Below, one piece after another: positions 33,601-43,232 of a stretch of DNA of 64,000 bases. The notes below the pieces were generated by a model. The model saw nothing but the letters and a program-made list of their open reading frames with translations, did not search any database and had not been told where the DNA came from. Position 1 is the first letter of the stretch. The number at the start of each line of letters is the position of its first letter. Source of the DNA: Aureivirga sp. CE67 (GTDB taxonomy: Bacteria; Bacteroidota; Bacteroidia; Flavobacteriales; Flavobacteriaceae); contig NZ_JADOTV010000011.1 in NCBI RefSeq assembly GCF_015767245.1, forward strand, positions 62,001 through 126,000, written 5' to 3'. The position numbers and the translations under genes are program-made.

Positions 33601-34272
33601 TTAATCTAAATTGTCCATTATTTTTTTTACATATAACTCATAACCTTTTAGAATCCTATGTAGTTTTTGTCCCATAAATAGCATATTATAAGCATAATCA
33701 ACTTTTTTAAAAATATCTAAATTTGAAGGCTCAGATATTCTAATTTTCATTATGAAATTTTCACCCTTTTCATTAGTCTCTGTATTAAAATTTAAATGTT
33801 CATTTGAAAAATGTATAAATCCACTCGTATTTGAATATATTAGTCTAAATCCAGGATATAGTAGGTTAAGTTTCTCAGAAAGATAAAAATCAGTCATTTT
33901 ATTTCCTTCAACATCTTTAATAGAATTTAAACGTACATTATTTGTGATTTTATTATAAAAATCTACTTTGTCATTAACAAGAGCTAATGCATATGCTCTC
34001 ATACAACAATCAGCTTGTAATCGAATTAGGTTATTTGCTGTAATCCAGTTATTATTATCTACTAAAGTTCTAAAACCTCTATTTAATTCAATTGCTCTAT
34101 GAATGATTGAAAAAATGTAATGACTAGGTTTAGCAAATACTTTTTCCTTTGTTTCTAATTCAAAAATAGAAGTAGCAATTTTATTTAAATTATTACTGTT
34201 TTTGTCAATTGCTTCATAAATTAAATTTAAATCTTCAATTGTTACATTTTTATTAATCTCTTGTTTATTCAT
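33601..34272 (-). CDS. Unknown helical protein, HEPN/DUF5677-like
   Basis: 223 residues, almost all helical, with no membrane segment. The segment NLIRLQADCCMRAYALALV near 85-103, followed by a region ending GFIHFSNEHLNFN near 151-163, resembles proteins of the DUF5677/AbiV-like, HEPN-related class, where a conserved Arg and a C-terminal His/Ser-rich helix are typical. No canonical RxxxxH motif was confirmed. It starts 33 bases after the pnkp stop on the same strand and may be co-transcribed with the RNA repair genes. If it were a HEPN ribonuclease, the linkage to RNA repair would make sense; that is inference only. Confidence 0.55.
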   Translation of the reverse strand: MNKQEINKNVTIEDLNLIYEAIDKNSNNLNKIATSIFELETKEKVFAKPSHYIFSIIHRAIELNRGFRTLVDNNNWITANNLIRLQADCCMRAYALALVNDKVDFYNKITNNVRLNSIKDVEGNKMTDFYLSEKLNLLYPGFRLIYSNTSGFIHFSNEHLNFNTETNEKGENFIMKIRISEPSNLDIFKKVDYAYNMLFMGQKLHRILKGYELYVKKIMDNLD

Positions 34273-34305
34273 AATTTTTTAAAAATTTTATTTTTATTAG
34301 TCTTT

Positions 34306-36879
34306 CTACAACCTCGGATCCACCATTTCACTTTCCATAGCTAAAATTCCGAAAACTCTTTCATGTGTTTTTCTTAAAGGTTGTTTTCTTACAAAATGTT
34401 TTAAAGCATCTATTCCCAAAGAAAATTCTTTTCTGGCTAAAGTTCTCTTTTTGGTCAAACCTCTATTTTTTAAACGTTTTAAGTTTTCTTGCAAATCATA
34501 TTCTGGCCCGTAAATGATTCTCAAATATTCTTTTCCTCTACACTTTATAGCAGGTTGTAAAAACTCATTTTTATGATAAGCGATAAAATCTAAAGGTTTT
34601 ACCACAAATCCTTCTCCTTTTTTATTGGTCAAATCTTCCCACCAAGCAATTGCTTTTTCAATATCTTCTTCCTTTGAGGTATCTACAATTTGGAATTTTG
34701 TTTTCAGCATAATTTTCGGATCCGCATGACAAATTTTCGCAATAGCTTTCATGTGCCACAAATGTGTTTTGTCATCATAGGTTTTTCCTTCTGTTGCCAA
34801 AATATGAAACGGAGCCAATTTAAAATCATCCAAATAAGTTACATCCCAACAATAATTTTGATACGAAGAAATGTATTTGTCAATTGCTTCCGATTTATGA
34901 GAAACTTTCTCTAAAACAGCATCCAAACCTTCGATGTTTCTATCTTTTGCTTTTTCCAATTGTTTTAAAGTTGCATTCAAAGATTGTTTCGCAGCACTTC
35001 CAACAGCCGAATATTGATTTTTCAATAAAAGCTGTGCTTTTGCCGACCAAGGCATCAATTCCGCATCCAAACAAACCCAATCAGTTTCAAACTCTTCCCA
35101 GAAATTCGCTTTCGTCAAAACTTCTGAAATTCTATAAATAAATTGTTGCTCCAAAGTTTTATTTGAAAAGAAATTTCTACCAGTTCTAGTATAGCAAATC
35201 CCAGGATTTTTAGAATCTATTCCAAAACGTTTTTTCACGACAGATGTATCTTTACAAATCACCAAAATTGCTCTCGAACCCATGTGTTTTTCCTCACAAA
35301 TAATCTTCGAAACACCTCTTTTCTGATAATATTGAATCGCTTCTTTCGGATGTTCTAAATATTCTTCCAAATTACTCGTAGCACAAGGCGACATGGTAGG
35401 TGGTAAATAAATCATCCAACGTGGATCAATTCCCCAACGTGTCATAGTTTCCAAAGCAGGAATTGCATTTTCTTCCTTGATTAAAATATTGTTTTGTAAT
35501 TCTGTATCGATATATTTTTTCCCTAAAAGATTATCAATTTCTAAAATTTCATCATTCATTTGTTGCGAAGAATTCTCAGTTTCATCCACATCAAAAGGTC
35601 TTGAAGGTTCGCAATACATTTCTTTCGCAGGAACAGAAACCAATTCCGATTCTGGATAACGAAGCGCAGTCAATTTTCCACCAAAAACACAACCTGTATC
35701 TAAATCCATTGTATTATTGAACCATTCCGCATTTTTCACAGGCGTATGACCATAAACAACTTTCGCTTTTCCACGATATTCCGAAGCCCAATTATAACGA
35801 ACAGGCAAACCAAATTCATCAATTTCTCCAGTAGTTTCACCATACAAACAGAAAGTTCGCACTTCTCCAGAAGTTCTTCCATGCATTTCTTCTCGTAAAC
35901 CAGCATGCGAAACCACTAAATTTCCATCATCAAAAATATAATGACTTGTCAAACCGTAAATAAATTCTCTGATTTGCTCTTTAAAAGCGTCTGTTTCATT
36001 TTCTAACTGTTCTAAAGTTTCTTTCAGTCCGTGTTTGGTTTGTACATTTCTTCCTTCCAGTTTTTTCTTCAATTTCACATCATGATTTCCAGGAACACAA
36101 AAAGCATTTCCATTTTTTACCATGCTCATTGCAAGTTTTAAAACCGCAGGAGAATTCGGACCTCTGTCCACCAAATCACCAAGGAAAATCACTTTTCTGT
36201 CTTCAGGATGTGTAACTTTTATTCCGAAATTTTCTTCATCTTCAGGATTGATTTCTATTTGATAATTTAGTTTTTCTAAAAGTGAAATCGTTTCATCATA
36301 ACAACCGTGAATATCTCCAATAATATCAAAAGGACCTTTGAATTCTTTTTTGTCATTATATAATTTATCTCTAGAAATTCCTTCAATTTCATTGACTTCT
36401 TCTTCTGTTTTGAATTTATAGATTTTTTTAAAACCTTCTTTTTTCAAAAACTTTAAAGAACGTCTCAAACTACGTTTATGATTTCGAATCACATGATTTC
36501 CGAAATCACGATCTTCTCTAGTTTTATTTCTTTGTATCGAAACTTCTTCTGGTAAATTCAAAACAATTGCCACAGAAAGTACATGATGTTTTTTAGCAAT
36601 TTTCAATAAATTCTTTCGAGAATCCGAATGTACATTTGTTGCATCAATGACCGTTAATAATCCTCTTTTCAAACGCTTTGAAACAATAAATTCTAACAAT
36701 TCAAAAGTTTCTGTATTTGCGTCCATCGTGTTTTCTGCATTGGATACCATTCCTCTACAAACATCTGAGGATACTATTTCATATTTTTCAAAATGCTTTT
36801 TGGCAAAAGTACTTTTTCCAGCACCTGACGCTCCTATTAATATGACTAAAGCATTCTTTGGTATATTTATTTTTTTCAT
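34306..36879 (-). CDS. pnkp: Bacterial polynucleotide kinase-phosphatase-ligase (Pnkp)
   Basis: 857 residues with the three modules of bacterial Pnkp. The 5' kinase has the P-loop GASGAGKST at 16-24. The metallo-phosphatase, acting on 2',3'-cyclic and 3' phosphates, has GDIHG at 188-192, GDLVDRG at 234-240, GNHD at 264-267, SHAGL at 324-328 and GHTP at 377-380. The adenylyltransferase/ligase has the nucleophile Lys531 in KHMGSRA. It repairs RNA cut by ribotoxins in complex with Hen1, encoded upstream on the same strand. All key motifs are intact and length agrees with the family. A 228-base spacer of repeats separates it from hen1, longer than expected for partners. Confidence 0.95.
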   Translation of the reverse strand: MKKINIPKNALVILIGASGAGKSTFAKKHFEKYEIVSSDVCRGMVSNAENTMDANTETFELLEFIVSKRLKRGLLTVIDATNVHSDSRKNLLKIAKKHHVLSVAIVLNLPEEVSIQRNKTREDRDFGNHVIRNHKRSLRRSLKFLKKEGFKKIYKFKTEEEVNEIEGISRDKLYNDKKEFKGPFDIIGDIHGCYDETISLLEKLNYQIEINPEDEENFGIKVTHPEDRKVIFLGDLVDRGPNSPAVLKLAMSMVKNGNAFCVPGNHDVKLKKKLEGRNVQTKHGLKETLEQLENETDAFKEQIREFIYGLTSHYIFDDGNLVVSHAGLREEMHGRTSGEVRTFCLYGETTGEIDEFGLPVRYNWASEYRGKAKVVYGHTPVKNAEWFNNTMDLDTGCVFGGKLTALRYPESELVSVPAKEMYCEPSRPFDVDETENSSQQMNDEILEIDNLLGKKYIDTELQNNILIKEENAIPALETMTRWGIDPRWMIYLPPTMSPCATSNLEEYLEHPKEAIQYYQKRGVSKIICEEKHMGSRAILVICKDTSVVKKRFGIDSKNPGICYTRTGRNFFSNKTLEQQFIYRISEVLTKANFWEEFETDWVCLDAELMPWSAKAQLLLKNQYSAVGSAAKQSLNATLKQLEKAKDRNIEGLDAVLEKVSHKSEAIDKYISSYQNYCWDVTYLDDFKLAPFHILATEGKTYDDKTHLWHMKAIAKICHADPKIMLKTKFQIVDTSKEEDIEKAIAWWEDLTNKKGEGFVVKPLDFIAYHKNEFLQPAIKCRGKEYLRIIYGPEYDLQENLKRLKNRGLTKKRTLARKEFSLGIDALKHFVRKQPLRKTHERVFGILAMESEMVDPRL

Positions 36880-36908
36880 TTTTCTTTTCTTAATTAATTT
36901 TCAACAGT

Positions 36909-37102
36909 GGCTGAGGTTCTCGAAGCCACATCCGATTTCGACTCCGCTCAATCTCCGAGTTTTTTTCTGGTGGCTGAGCGAAGTCGAAGCCACATTTTTC
37001 TTCTGGCGCAAGTTTGAAACTTATCACTAATTGTAACACACCCCTTAATCCCCTCTCGAGATGAGAAACTTATTGATTCCGGTGGCTGAGGTTCTCGAAG
37101 CC
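36909..37102. repeat. Cluster of GC-rich intergenic repeats between hen1 and pnkp
   Basis: The spacer holds a 23-base direct repeat at 36908-36930 and 37083-37105, core GGCTGAGGTTCTCGAAGCC, a related GGCTGAGCGAAGTCGAAGCC at 36972-36991, and a partial copy TTTCGACTCCGCTCA at 36936-36950. A different element with AACACACCCCTT and CCCCTCTCGAG is at 37035-37060 and recurs at 56302-56330. These are strikingly G+C-rich for this sequence and resemble dispersed repeats common in Flavobacteriia. The longer open frames over this spacer are by-products. Confidence 0.8.
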
Positions 37103-37107
37103 ACACT

Positions 37108-38499
<1,392 letters not shown>

Positions 38500-38516
38500 A
38501 ATTCTTTATTTTTTGA

Positions 38517-38524
38517 CAAAGCTA
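38517..38524 (-). promoter_or_regulatory. -7 element TAGCTTTG for the hen1-pnkp operon
   Basis: An exact TAnnTTTG match on the minus strand, 17 bases before the hen1 ATG. No -33 TTG at the standard spacing. Confidence 0.5.
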
Positions 38525-38620
38525 AAGACGAAGTGTGCAGTCTTTTTGCGTAGTTAAAAATTACTATTTAATATTTTTTCACTCATAATTTTTAAACTTT
38601 TATGAACCCTGTTATTTTAA

Positions 38621-38651
38621 TTGTTAAAAAATATCGATAATGTTATATTTG
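38621..38651 (+). promoter_or_regulatory. Promoter of the macro-domain gene
   Basis: TTG at 38621-38623, a 20-base spacer, then TATATTTG at 38644-38651. Both parts fit the Bacteroidota consensus, and the start codon follows 16 bases later. It is divergent from the hen1 promoter about 100 bases away. Confidence 0.7.
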
Positions 38652-38667
38652 TCGAAAAATCAAAAAA

Positions 38668-39144
38668 ATGTCAGAAATAAGATATCTAAAAGGAGATGCT
38701 ACTTCACCACAAGCAAAGGGAAATAAAATTATAGTACATATTTGTAATAATATTGGCGGTTGGGGGAAAGGTTTTGTTTTAGCAATTTCTAAAAGATGGA
38801 AAGAACCCGAAATTGCTTATAGAAAATGGCATCGAGAAAGAGCAAAAAATGATTTTGAATTAGGAAATGTTCAATTTATTCAAGTAGAAAAATATATTTA
38901 TGTTGCGAATTTAATTGGACAACAAGGAACAAAAACTGGAAGTAAAGGAGTTCCCGTTCGTTATGAAGCTATAGAAAAAGGTTTAGAGAAAATCGCTCTT
39001 TATGCAGCAGAAATTGATGCTTCGGTTCATATGCCAAGAATTGGTTGTGGTCTTGCAGGTGGAAAATGGAATAGGATAGAACCTTTAATAAATAAAACTT
39101 TAATTGCCAATAACATCAAAGTAACAGTATATGATTTTGATTAA
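38668..39144 (+). CDS. Macro-domain protein (ADP-ribose-binding/hydrolase fold)
   Basis: 158 residues making up one macro domain. The core features are IRYLKGDATSPQAKGNKIIVHICNN, where the Asp of GDAT contacts adenine, then GGWGKGFVLAISKRW near 30-44 for the ribose-phosphate loop, and HMPRIGCGLAGGKWNRIEP near 120-138 for the diphosphate loop. The variant is close to the Poa1p/ALC1-like group, some of which dephosphorylate ADP-ribose-1''-phosphate and others remove ADP-ribose from protein or nucleic acid. It is divergent from the Hen1-Pnkp operon. A functional link to RNA repair is suggested by position, not shown. Confidence 0.87.
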   Translation: MSEIRYLKGDATSPQAKGNKIIVHICNNIGGWGKGFVLAISKRWKEPEIAYRKWHRERAKNDFELGNVQFIQVEKYIYVANLIGQQGTKTGSKGVPVRYEAIEKGLEKIALYAAEIDASVHMPRIGCGLAGGKWNRIEPLINKTLIANNIKVTVYDFD

Positions 39145-39663
39145 GGTCAATTTATTTTTTTAGATAGATTTCTTATTGAAGCTATTTAAGAATAAGGGTT
39201 TAATTTTCAATCAGTTAAATATTCATTTTTTTCTTGATAAAAAAACGAACCAAAAAAATCAAGACTTGTATTTTTAAAATCAAAAATCTACGAAATTTGA
39301 AAAAGACGAAAAAAACTCGCTATCACTCAGACAGTTTTTCGTCTATTTTTTTTCAAAATTCTTGATTTTTACAATTTTAAAAATAGGTCAATTAAATTTC
39401 GGTTAACATTTTAAATTCATAAAAAATAGTATAACTATTTAGACATCAGATTATTGAAATAATATTGAAAAATGCTTTTAAAACAACTTCATTAATTCAA
39501 ACGATTTGATCAAATAATTAAAAAAATAAAGTCGAAAAATAAAGTGATTTTGCTTAGTTAAATTTTTTACTAAAATAGCTGAGAACCATTTTTGGATTTT
39601 AAAAAATGACTATTTTTAATAATAAACTTCTTTATTTTCTATATTTTTAAACCAAAAATCAAA
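39145..39663. other. Intergenic region with a long imperfect inverted repeat
   Basis: About 520 bases with no gene. Its main content is an imperfect inverted repeat at about 39265-39395, centred on the spacer CGCTATCACTCAGAC. The innermost arms contain AGACGAAAAA and TTTTTCGTCT. Further out, ATTTTTAAAAT on the left pairs with ATTTTAAAAAT on the right. Left of it, 39221-39258 carries a repeat related to 57139-57178 in opposite orientation. Its upstream edge could hold the terminator for the macro gene. Confidence 0.6.
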
Positions 39664-40596
39664 ATGTTTAGGAATTTCAGTTATTTATTATTCTTGTTTG
39701 TCTTCGTTAGTTGTTCTACAAATATTCACATAAACAGTAAGATTAATTCCAATATTGAAATCGTTGATATAAGTTCAAAACAATTAAAGTTCATGAAAAA
39801 ATATTCCAAAATGAAATCTCATGATTGGAGTAATTTAATGTTGGATTCTATCTACAAACCACACTTTAATGTTCTAGAACCGTATATCGGAAATGAAAGA
39901 GAATTTCTAGATTGGATGCATTATGAAAGAGATTATATTTTAAAACAAACAAATAAAAAAGACAACTCAAATCTGATTGAAAAAGTAAAAAAACAATTGT
40001 ATCAAACGTCTTTAGAAATGCAAAACTTCACAAATTATCCGATTTATGGAAAATGGGTTGTTTTGTTCGGATCTGGAACAGTAGATTTGGGAGGTTTTGA
40101 TGATGGAACTATGCTGATTGATCTTACACATGATTCTAATAAAAATTTGGACCATATCTTCAAAATGTTACCTCATGAAATCAATCATCAGATTTATAGT
40201 AATTTTTTAAAACAAGATGAAAATAAAGTTTTACATCGAATAATTGGAGAAGGATTTGCTTGCTATGTTTCGTATAAGTTTAATAAAGAAAAAAATCCGA
40301 TTTACGAAGAACTAATTTTTACCAAAAAAGAATATGAGTTTTGTAAAAAGTTTGAAAAAGGAATACTACATATTTTAAAGAAAAATTACAAATCCAATGA
40401 TGAGGATAAAGCAAAACAATTGACGGATAGAGAACATCATTATTTAAATATTTATCCTGGAGCTTTGGGATATTATATAGGTTTCAGAATTATTGAAGAA
40501 TACGTGAAAATTCATGGTGAAGACTCTTGGCGAGATATTTATCAGATGAAACCAATGGAAGTTTTAAGGAAAAGTAAGATTATAGAAATTGAATAA
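39664..40596 (+). CDS. Lipoprotein, putative zinc metallopeptidase (HExxH)
   Basis: 310 residues. A lipoprotein signal ends LFVFVSC, with Cys17 as the lipidated residue. The metal-binding motif HEINH is at 171-175, and GEGFACY near 195-201 offers Glu196 as a third ligand, the layout of gluzincin-type peptidases such as DUF2268-like families. LGYYIGFRIIEEYVKIHG near 268-285 is the usual C-terminal helix of such proteins. It probably acts in the periplasm or on the cell surface. Substrate unknown. It stands alone between the inverted repeat and the glycosyltransferase gene. Confidence 0.72.
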   Translation: MFRNFSYLLFLFVFVSCSTNIHINSKINSNIEIVDISSKQLKFMKKYSKMKSHDWSNLMLDSIYKPHFNVLEPYIGNEREFLDWMHYERDYILKQTNKKDNSNLIEKVKKQLYQTSLEMQNFTNYPIYGKWVVLFGSGTVDLGGFDDGTMLIDLTHDSNKNLDHIFKMLPHEINHQIYSNFLKQDENKVLHRIIGEGFACYVSYKFNKEKNPIYEELIFTKKEYEFCKKFEKGILHILKKNYKSNDEDKAKQLTDREHHYLNIYPGALGYYIGFRIIEEYVKIHGEDSWRDIYQMKPMEVLRKSKIIEIE

Positions 40597-40693
40597 TTTT
40601 AAACAAAAATTTAATATTAGAGCATAATTTTTTGTTGAATAAAAACGTAACTTAAAGTTTGTTAAATTAATGTAAATCAGTAAGTTGTGTTTT

Positions 40694-41854
40694 ATGAGAA
40701 ATGTTGTGATAGTGAATGATACGTGGACTTTAGTGAATGGGATTTCTACAATTTATCTTAATTTATTAGAAGAGTTTAAGAAGCAAAAAGATATCAATTT
40801 TATTTTTGTTTACCCAAGTAAAGAATACGAAATTAACTATTTAGAACAAAATATTATTGAATGTGGTTTAGCATTAAAATTTAAACTAAAAATTCCTTTT
40901 TATAAAGATATTACGCAGGGAGTACCAAGATTTAAATGGTATTCTTTTTTGAAAAATAAATTTGGAGATATAGATATTATTCATCTTGCTACTCCAGGAA
41001 TGATGGGGGTTTATTTTGCGAATGTTGCAAAGAAAAGAGGAATTCATACTACAGGTTTTTATCATACTTTTATGCCTTTGTTTGCTAGAAAATATATGCC
41101 AAATAGTTTTCCTTTTCTCAAAAATATGGCTTATAATATTTTTAAAAAAATTGATCAAAAAGTGTATGGAAATTGTAAAGAAATTTTTTATCACACTGAA
41201 GAATCAAAAGAATATTTAAGTACTTTTTTGAAGGATAAAAAATATATACCTGTTACAGAATTTATTCCTACCCAAAAGTTTTTAGCATACAATCAAAATA
41301 ACACGAAAGATATCAATCAAGAAAAAACGATCACTTTTGGATATATTGGTCGATTGGCTAAAGAAAAAAATATTGAACAAATTGTAAAATTAGAATCTTC
41401 ATTTAAGAAAAATAATATCCGATTTGTTTTTATTGGTGATGGCCCAATGACAACATATATTAATGAAAATTCTGAGTTAGAAGTAACCGGTTTCTTGAAA
41501 GGAAAAGCACTTTTTAAACAAATACAAGAGTTGGATTTTAATGTAATTCCAAGTGCAACAGATACTTTAAATATGACTTTGTTAGAAGCTGCAACACAGA
41601 ATGTTCCGTCTATTGGCTTTAATAATTCTGTTCCGAGTAAATTAATCGAAAAATATAATTCTGGATATACTTATGATTGTTTTAAAAATCCTACTTGGCT
41701 AAAAGATTTTAGAGAAGAAGTTTCACAAGAATCTTATACTAAATTACAGCAAAATTGCTCTAATTTAGTACAAGATGTTGATATTTCTAAAGGAAGTGAA
41801 AAATTATTACAAGTTTGGAGAAAACCAAAACCTAAGATTGTAAAATTAGCTTAG
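40694..41854 (+). CDS. Glycosyltransferase family 1/4 (GT-B)
   Basis: 386 residues from the ATG at 40694; three codons upstream a TTG opens the same frame. The N-terminal domain begins VVIVNDTWTLVNGISTIYLNL, the acceptor-binding Rossmann segment of GT4 enzymes. The donor-binding half has FGYIGRLAKEKNIEQIV near 217-233, FIGDGPM near 253-259 and the E-x7-E-type region TLNMTLLEAATQNVPSIGF near 296-314. Such enzymes transfer a sugar from a nucleotide donor to lipids or glycans on the inner face of the membrane. A relation to digalactosyl or mannosyl lipid synthases is possible, not proven. It is monocistronic. Confidence 0.85.
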   Translation: MRNVVIVNDTWTLVNGISTIYLNLLEEFKKQKDINFIFVYPSKEYEINYLEQNIIECGLALKFKLKIPFYKDITQGVPRFKWYSFLKNKFGDIDIIHLATPGMMGVYFANVAKKRGIHTTGFYHTFMPLFARKYMPNSFPFLKNMAYNIFKKIDQKVYGNCKEIFYHTEESKEYLSTFLKDKKYIPVTEFIPTQKFLAYNQNNTKDINQEKTITFGYIGRLAKEKNIEQIVKLESSFKKNNIRFVFIGDGPMTTYINENSELEVTGFLKGKALFKQIQELDFNVIPSATDTLNMTLLEAATQNVPSIGFNNSVPSKLIEKYNSGYTYDCFKNPTWLKDFREEVSQESYTKLQQNCSNLVQDVDISKGSEKLLQVWRKPKPKIVKLA

Positions 41855-41878
41855 ATTTTTAATATATTTTTTAAATGT

Positions 41879-41886
41879 TATTTTTG
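41879..41886 (+). promoter_or_regulatory. -7 element TATTTTTG for the GRDP-like gene pair
   Basis: An exact TAnnTTTG match 17 bases before the start at 41904. No -33 TTG at the usual spacing. Confidence 0.45.
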
Positions 41887-41903
41887 TTCTCTAAATACTA
41901 AAA

Positions 41904-42398
41904 ATGACAAAAGAAGAAAAAGATCTATGGAAGAAAATTGTAGATTTTGAATTAGATGATCCAGATTCAGATTACAATTTTACAGATAAACTTTGCCGTG
42001 AAAATAATTGGACTTATGATTTTGCAATTCGTGCTATTTTAGAATATAAAAAATTTATTTTTCTGGTTTGTATTTCGGATTTTCATCTAGCACCGTCAGA
42101 TGAAGTGGATCAAGTTTGGCATTTACATTTGTTGTACACATATTCTTATTGGACAGAAATGTGTAAAGAAATTTTGAAAAGAGAAATACATCATGGCCCA
42201 ACAAAAGGCAAAAATGAAAAAGAGCATTTTACAGATTTATATGAAGAAACGAAAGAGAGATATCGAGAGGTTTTTAAATTTGAACCACCAATAGATATTT
42301 GGCCAAGCAGTCAGGATCGTTTTCATTATATACATTTTGTAAGAGTGAATATGCATAAGAACTGGGTTGTTCCAAAAAAAATATTTGAAAAAAAATGA
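41904..42398 (+). CDS. GRDP-like (glycine-rich domain-containing) protein
   Basis: 164 residues. The segment DFHLAPSDEVDQVWHLHLLYTYSYW near 53-77, with the conserved D-VWHxHxxxT-Y pattern, is the signature of the GRDP-like family, first described in plant glycine-rich domain proteins and also present in many bacteria. Its function is unknown. No signal peptide is present. The stop overlaps the next start by four bases (ATGA), so it is translationally coupled to the TIGR04222-like gene. The conserved His pair suggests metal or cofactor binding, but this is inference. Confidence 0.8.
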   Translation: MTKEEKDLWKKIVDFELDDPDSDYNFTDKLCRENNWTYDFAIRAILEYKKFIFLVCISDFHLAPSDEVDQVWHLHLLYTYSYWTEMCKEILKREIHHGPTKGKNEKEHFTDLYEETKERYREVFKFEPPIDIWPSSQDRFHYIHFVRVNMHKNWVVPKKIFEKK

Positions 42399-43177
42399 AG
42401 TTATTAAAAGAGTTAAATAGTACAGAAACCCTTTTCTTAATGAATCCGAACAAAGTATCTCTAAAAGATTTATTGAAATATACTTTGATCGATTTAGTAT
42501 ACAAAGGAGTTTTAGAAATTAAAATTGTAAGTAGAAAAAGTCATCCGTCTGATAAATATGTAAGAAATTATGTATATGTGAAAAGAGGTGTAAATTTTGA
42601 AAATTATAAAAGTTTAAGCTATGAAAGAAGGTTTTTAAAATATTTTGATGATGAATATTTTGAGAAAATGCAAATTCGTTCTTATTTAAAAGCAATTCAT
42701 AAAGGTATAGATTCTGATGTGGACTTTAAGTCTGAAATTCAAGAATCTGAAAACTTGAAAAAGTATTTTGGATCGTTTAAAATTAATTTATTTGGATTAT
42801 ACTCTTATTTTATAAGAACTAATGATGGTTTTAAAAAATCTGAAATTATAGATAGAGAACTTAAAAGATTAGAGAAAATCATTAAAAATCCAAAAGATCA
42901 TGTTTCTGATGATTTGGCAGCTTGTTTGTTAGTTGGTGCAAATATTTTACTTATCGAAGATTTTGATCAAGAATTATTAAATAATTTTCACGAATTCATT
43001 AGCTTAAATTCTGTTGACTCTAATCTTGGAAATATAGATATTGATTTACTTTTTACTTCGTTAAATGCTATAACATATAAAAATGTTGGAATTTATTTTT
43101 CAGCTGGATGTTCCAGTGGAGGTTGCGTTAGTGCTGGATGTGGAGGCTGTTCAGGTTGCGGAGGCTGTGGTGGTTAA
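42395..43177 (+). CDS. TIGR04222-like protein with a Gly/Cys-rich C-terminal tail
   Basis: 260 residues. The N-terminal part has a winged-helix-like layout, then a central helical region similar in general form to TIGR04222 proteins. The last 25 residues, coded by 43103-43174, are nearly all Gly, Cys and Ser with six Cys, in repeats such as GCGGCSGCGG. TIGR04222-type proteins commonly end in such a tail, and in relatives the tail follows a membrane segment; here the helix before the tail is weak. The role of the tail is not known. The gene overlaps the GRDP-like gene by four bases and ends before a strong terminator. Confidence 0.72.
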   Translation: MKLLKELNSTETLFLMNPNKVSLKDLLKYTLIDLVYKGVLEIKIVSRKSHPSDKYVRNYVYVKRGVNFENYKSLSYERRFLKYFDDEYFEKMQIRSYLKAIHKGIDSDVDFKSEIQESENLKKYFGSFKINLFGLYSYFIRTNDGFKKSEIIDRELKRLEKIIKNPKDHVSDDLAACLLVGANILLIEDFDQELLNNFHEFISLNSVDSNLGNIDIDLLFTSLNAITYKNVGIYFSAGCSSGGCVSAGCGGCSGCGGCGG

Positions 43178-43185
43178 AATTATAA

Positions 43186-43217
43186 AAAAACTCTCTAATT
43201 TCTATTAGAGAGTTTTT
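43186..43217. terminator. Bidirectional terminator between the Gly/Cys gene and the SDR gene
   Basis: A 14-bp perfect stem, AAAAACTCTCTAAT with ATTAGAGAGTTTTT, and a four-base loop between two convergent genes. Confidence 0.85.
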
Positions 43218-43232
43218 GGATTTAAAAACATA

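Noticed and set aside
39295-39350. Inner hairpin as just the macro gene terminator
   Set aside because: It is over 150 bases from the macro stop and the arms extend well beyond a terminator; kept as a separate structure.
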